Source of the DNA: Leptoclinus maculatus
Lineage: Eukaryota > Chordata > Actinopteri > Perciformes > Stichaeidae
DNA: 64,000 nt
Direction: 5' to 3'
Assembly (NCBI GenBank): GCA_032191485.1
Contig: JAVDOI010000004.1
Span: forward strand, 25,380,270-25,444,269
Both the position numbers and the translations under genes were made by a program. How positions within the stretch are numbered: position 1 is the stretch's first letter; each line of letters begins with the position of its first letter. Under the pieces are notes generated by a model. That model searched no databases, had not been told where the DNA came from, and saw nothing but the letters and a program-made list of their open reading frames with translations. Below are positions 60,236 to 64,000 of this stretch, piece by piece.

Positions 60236-60339
60236 GCAATATTACATATACAGACAGAGTAAGTGTAGTATTTAAGTTCCCATTCACTAGTTGTCTTCTC
60301 CTTCTGTTGTTTTTTTACTATGTTTATAGTTATTCCGTC

Positions 60340-60580
60340 TACTTCCAAAAGCAGCATTTTACCTCCTTTTCCCAGCAGTTGGAAACTTAACATTTCCGAG
60401 GTGTGTATGAACGCAGCATGACGCCGCCTGTGGTGGCTCATTACATGATCAACCGGAGTGGCAGCAGGACAGAAAAGAGGGGATCCCCGGGAGTTTTTAC
60501 ACCGAAGCCAGCGCAACACTAACATCAAAACATCTGAAAATCGCAGGGGGGGGAACTCGGTCAAGCTCCTCCTAGACTTC
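60340..60580 (+). other. Candidate untranslated first exon of the next gene
   Basis: This GC-richer segment ends with CTAGACTTC and a strong donor GTAAGTTA at 60581. No coding frame was found. In human the next gene on the same strand after MAU2 is GATAD2A, which begins with untranslated exons, so that is the best guess. Nothing in the window proves it. Confidence 0.3.
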
Positions 60581-61280
60581 GTAAGTTAACGCATCACATT
60601 ATCACATCAACTAATCCAAAATTAAAATTTTCAATTAAATTATTACGACGGAAGTGAAGTTTCTCTAATCGGCGTTAGCCGCGGCTAAGTTGAGCTAGCT
60701 TAGCTTAGCTTTAGCTTAACGTGCTAAGGTAACAGTTCGTGTGTGTCGCTCGGCTCCACGCACACACCTACAAAAGTCGAGAAATATTTAAACAAACTTC
60801 CCCGGCAAAACTTGTATTTGGATGCACAACTAGTACCATATAGATGTAAGTTATTATTTATGTTTTACCCGTAATGAAGCTACAAAGCTCTGTGACAAAA
60901 CGGTAATTTTTCTGTGTGTAATCAACGCTTGATTATTTGTGAATATATTTAGCGAGTGTCCAGAGGGAGTTAGCGTTAGCATGCTAACGTAGCTCGCTAG
61001 CTAGCCTTGCTAACACTAGCAGCTCACTGAGAGATGGGGTCGGTTTCATTGTCTGTCGTGTATCGCTATTTGGTAATCGAAGCTAAATATCACAATATCC
61101 AGACTCTCATGTAAAATGACAATATATACTCCAGTGTTTCAGTGACTTTACTTTAATCTCTTACAACCACAATAGGCTGTTAGCTTTGCGTGAGTTAGCC
61201 ATCGTTTTGTAGCCGGACAGATGGACAGGTTGTTGTTGGGCAAGCCAAGTTAACGTTAGCATGAGATAGCTTGTTGTTGT
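60581..61280. promoter_or_regulatory. Promoter-proximal region rich in GCTAAC/GTTAGC words
   Basis: Repeated TTAGC, GCTAA, GCTAGC and AACGTTAGC words cluster at 60670-60735, 60970-61022 and 61250-61262, in a moderately CpG-containing stretch directly after the candidate first exon. I associate such clusters with teleost gene starts. No specific factor can be assigned. Confidence 0.3.
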
Positions 61281-64000
61281 TGATGATGGGTTAGTTGGAA
61301 ATTAAGAGGGCTATTATTTTGGGTTGCAAAGTTGGGGTGCACGAAAGTTTGTAAACATTATAAACCAGTATCATCACCGGTTATTGCTAAGCCGACTGGT
61401 CTTAGCCGTGGATGGCTGTGATTATGGCTTCATGAGCCATTGATCTCAGAACTTTGTCAGATTAGCTCAACCGTGAAAAGCCTTTTTATGGAGGCGTAAT
61501 GGTGGACGGTGGTGCCTCCGTCTGGGTGTGTGTCTGTCTGTCTGTCTGTCCACGCCAGACCACAGACAATCAAACGCCTACTTTGCACCAGAATACTAAT
61601 GTTTGTGTAACTGAGATCAAATTTCACCACTTTATGAATGTAAATGAGGTGTTTTGTGCTCAAGTCTAAGGGCAAGCTCTATGCCCACTTTACCGTTCAT
61701 TTCCGGTTGAAGTCCAGCCTTTAAAGGCACTCATGTGACATAATAATGTCCTGTTAATTGTGAGATATATCTAAATTATTATGTCTTGTAATGACTGCTG
61801 GGGCTCAGCGTGTGTTTTTTAAGGCAGGCACAGCATCTACAGCGAGCTAGCTATGAATCTTGGGTCATGTTGTTGTTGAGTTGTCGGTTCAAGTCAGGTT
61901 TACATTCACCTGTCTTTGAGGTGTGTTCAGGATGACATACAGCAGTGTGTGTATACCCCTACCTCTGCTAAACAAGTGCCCTCTTTTTTAGGGCAAGTAG
62001 ACAGTTGGCACCCTTGGCTAGTGATGGGGGACACGTGTCGCATTGCATTTTATGATGGGCCTTGGATTAGCCCGAGGAGGGGTGCCTCTTATGAAAAACC
62101 CTACTGCGAGTGATGCGACCGGACGGGCATAACTCGAGATCCTCTTTTTATTCTGCTGTATCAAGACTGAAACGTGATAACACATCTGTATTTTCCATCT
62201 CCCACTTTGTTTTTTTTGCGTGTGTCCCACTGACTCAAAGGCACCTTGCTCATTGTTGCCATTGTTACGTTTATTATGGTTGTATTATATGTATATAGTC
62301 TTTGTAGGTACTTCCTTTTGGAATTGTATCTAGCTGCAAGCATTTTTTTTGTCCGTTTTTCTGAGTTACTACTTGTGCAGTTCTGTCCTTGTGTTGAGCA
62401 TTGGTTATAAATGTGAAGAACGTTACGTTTTTAGATCGAATTTATAGTAATTTGTGTTTTGTTGTCACTTTGTAAATAAAATGTATGAATGTGAGAGACG
62501 TTAAAATTGAGAAAACGTCTTTCATACAAGTGAATGGTGGTGTACCCCCCCTCGCCATATTATTCTATGATTCTGTCGTATTCTAATAATAAACCACAGT
62601 AACTACACCCAATACTGCTGCTACCTCTCTGCAGGGTAGTGTGGCATAGCTCTTATTGTTTCCATCCAAGTCTGTCTGTGGTGTTATCATAATGGTATCT
62701 GTGTAGCTCACTGCAGGACACATTTTAAACACAGCAGTTAGGGTCTGGTCGAGTGTGAGCTCAGTCACTGTGAAAATGTTAACAGGAAATGCTGGGGCAA
62801 CCACGAAGTCTCTCTAAAATCGACCAGCTATCGTGGATGACAGTCGAGGGAATATTGTTGTACTTTAGTTTTTATGATCCGGATTAAGCTGTAGTGATGT
62901 CCTCAGGAACATAATGACTGTAGGATTCTTCACTTGTAAAAGTTCAAAAGTAAAAGATGCTGCTGCAAGTGATAAATGACCCCTGGTCTAGTAGGGGGTA
63001 GTGTAGTTTTGCTTTCATGTTTTCATTCAGTTGTGTTACATACTGACTGCTACACTGAGCTAAGTTCATCACACCATTTTGAATTACTCACTTTTCCTAA
63101 AGGTAGGAAAGTGACAGGCATGCAAAGCTTGAGCACACAACTCGAACAAATATGAGAAAGGACTCAAGCGGATAGAGAGAGAGAGACGTGGACATCATGC
63201 ACACGAGAGAGACTAGAGAGGATGCTGAATCCTCTGGAGGATAAAGATCCAGATCCAAAACATCTGGAATGAGGCATAGACAGCCAGGGGAGGGAGAGCG
63301 AGAAGTCCCAGGATTGTCAATGGTCCAGCACAGAGAAGCCTGGGTGAAAAGAGAGGACAAGGTGCAGGAAATAGGAAGAGAGAGAGAGAGAGGCATACAG
63401 CTTGGACGCTTGTGGAACAACAACAAACAGAGGGTTAGAGAGATACAGTGGCTTTCAGAAGGTTTACAGTGTTCTCTTCGACTGCTGACTTTTGGACTTC
63501 GGGGACAGACGGTAGCCCTGTATAGTCTGATAGCAGAGAGCACAGGATGGAATAAGAGGGTTAAGGAGATCAGACCGGTATGAAGGGGCGTGCCCGTTGA
63601 CAACGTTTTATCTCATCAGAAGTATCTTAAAGTCTGATGTGTTCCAACTCGGCAGATCTATATCATTATTCAGAGATCTGGATGTTTGAGAACTGCCTGT
63701 TGTGACAGTAGTTCTGTCGGCCCCGAGGTCCCACCCAAAGGCCTTGGGCGATTTCATGGAGCTGGAGGAGAGCACTTCTCCAAGGTTTGGCTGACTGAAC
63801 GCTTTCTTGTTTAGCCTGTTGGACTTCATATTGACTCAAACGTGCGTGTTTACAGTGTGACCAACCTGTCTGAGACAGTGAGAGGTATGCTAACCACATC
63901 AAATTTTAGGTTCACTACAAACCACCTGAGTTAAAACCAGCTTATAGCCTCCACCGTACGCCCCTACTCGATACTTTTCAGCTCAACAGTAGCCCGTTTG
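61281..64000. other. Right-edge stretch, probable intron or intergenic
   Basis: No gene recognised. GA-rich DNA lies at about 63170-63190 and 63375-63392. Between about 63100 and 63900 several frames stay open on both strands (for example a 73-codon minus-strand ATG frame at 63608-63829), but they overlap each other and none shows a known domain. I therefore do not call a gene. Confidence 0.35.

Larger units (their letters stand above)
59785..60332. repeat. Direct duplication flanking a retroelement tail
   Basis: Two diverged copies of one segment lie at about 59785-59842 and 60268-60332. Both contain TTCCCATT, CACTAGTTGTC and TTTTACTATGTTTATAGTTA. Between them sit the GATA tract and the CTGTATTGATCCC element. 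The second copy carries extra T and CTT bases. A tandem duplication with an insertion, or an unusually long duplication linked to the insertion, would explain it. Confidence 0.7.

Noticed and set aside
1..64000. CRISPR arrays, operons, ribosome binding sites, tRNA or rRNA genes
   Set aside because: The DNA is vertebrate nuclear. No spaced direct-repeat array was seen, and no tRNA cloverleaf or rRNA segment was recognised by eye.

Overview
The window looks like nuclear DNA of a ray-finned (teleost) fish. It has vertebrate-type introns and very dense CA/GT, GA/CT and poly-C/poly-G microsatellites. Several repeat types resemble interspersed repeats I recognise as common in teleosts: a GGGCTGCAACTAAT-type element, a GATA tract followed by CTGTATTGATCCC, and a short element with TGCTTTCACACC ends. 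It also carries two single-copy genes whose protein products are clearly vertebrate orthologues.

Layout. 1-40 kb: I find no convincing protein-coding gene. The stretch holds microsatellites, a few GC-rich patches (about 0.9-1.5 kb and 17.6-18.1 kb), and scattered exon-like segments with good + strand splice sites (5727-5913, a donor at 19098, 31595-31766). These could be untranslated or lncRNA exons of an unidentified + strand transcript. 38.7-40.4 kb: three strong CTCF-type motifs (one forward, two reverse) plus an RFX X-box and an octamer, which may form an insulator between the left desert and the gene pair. 40.6-46.6 kb: a SLC25A42-type mitochondrial CoA carrier gene on the minus strand, with seven coding exons and 328 residues. 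46.6-47.3 kb: an intergenic promoter region with ZNF143-like and TCTCGCGAG elements. 47.3-57.6 kb: the complete MAU2 (SCC4) cohesin-loader gene on the + strand, with 18 coding exons and 598 residues. 57.6-60.3 kb: intergenic DNA with a retroelement tail. 60.3-61.3 kb: a promoter-like region and possible non-coding first exon of a further + strand gene. GATAD2A would fit the human MAU2-GATAD2A order, but no coding sequence is present to prove it. 61.3-64 kb: probably intron of that gene or intergenic DNA.

The two genes are transcribed divergently with start codons about 1.4 kb apart, so they probably share a housekeeping promoter region. They are functionally unrelated: CoA import into mitochondria, and cohesin loading with NIPBL. 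Every residue of both proteins was read from conceptual splicing of the window. The exon junctions are phase-consistent throughout and all have GT-AG borders except one GC-AG intron in the carrier gene. Left of 40 kb I can offer only candidates.
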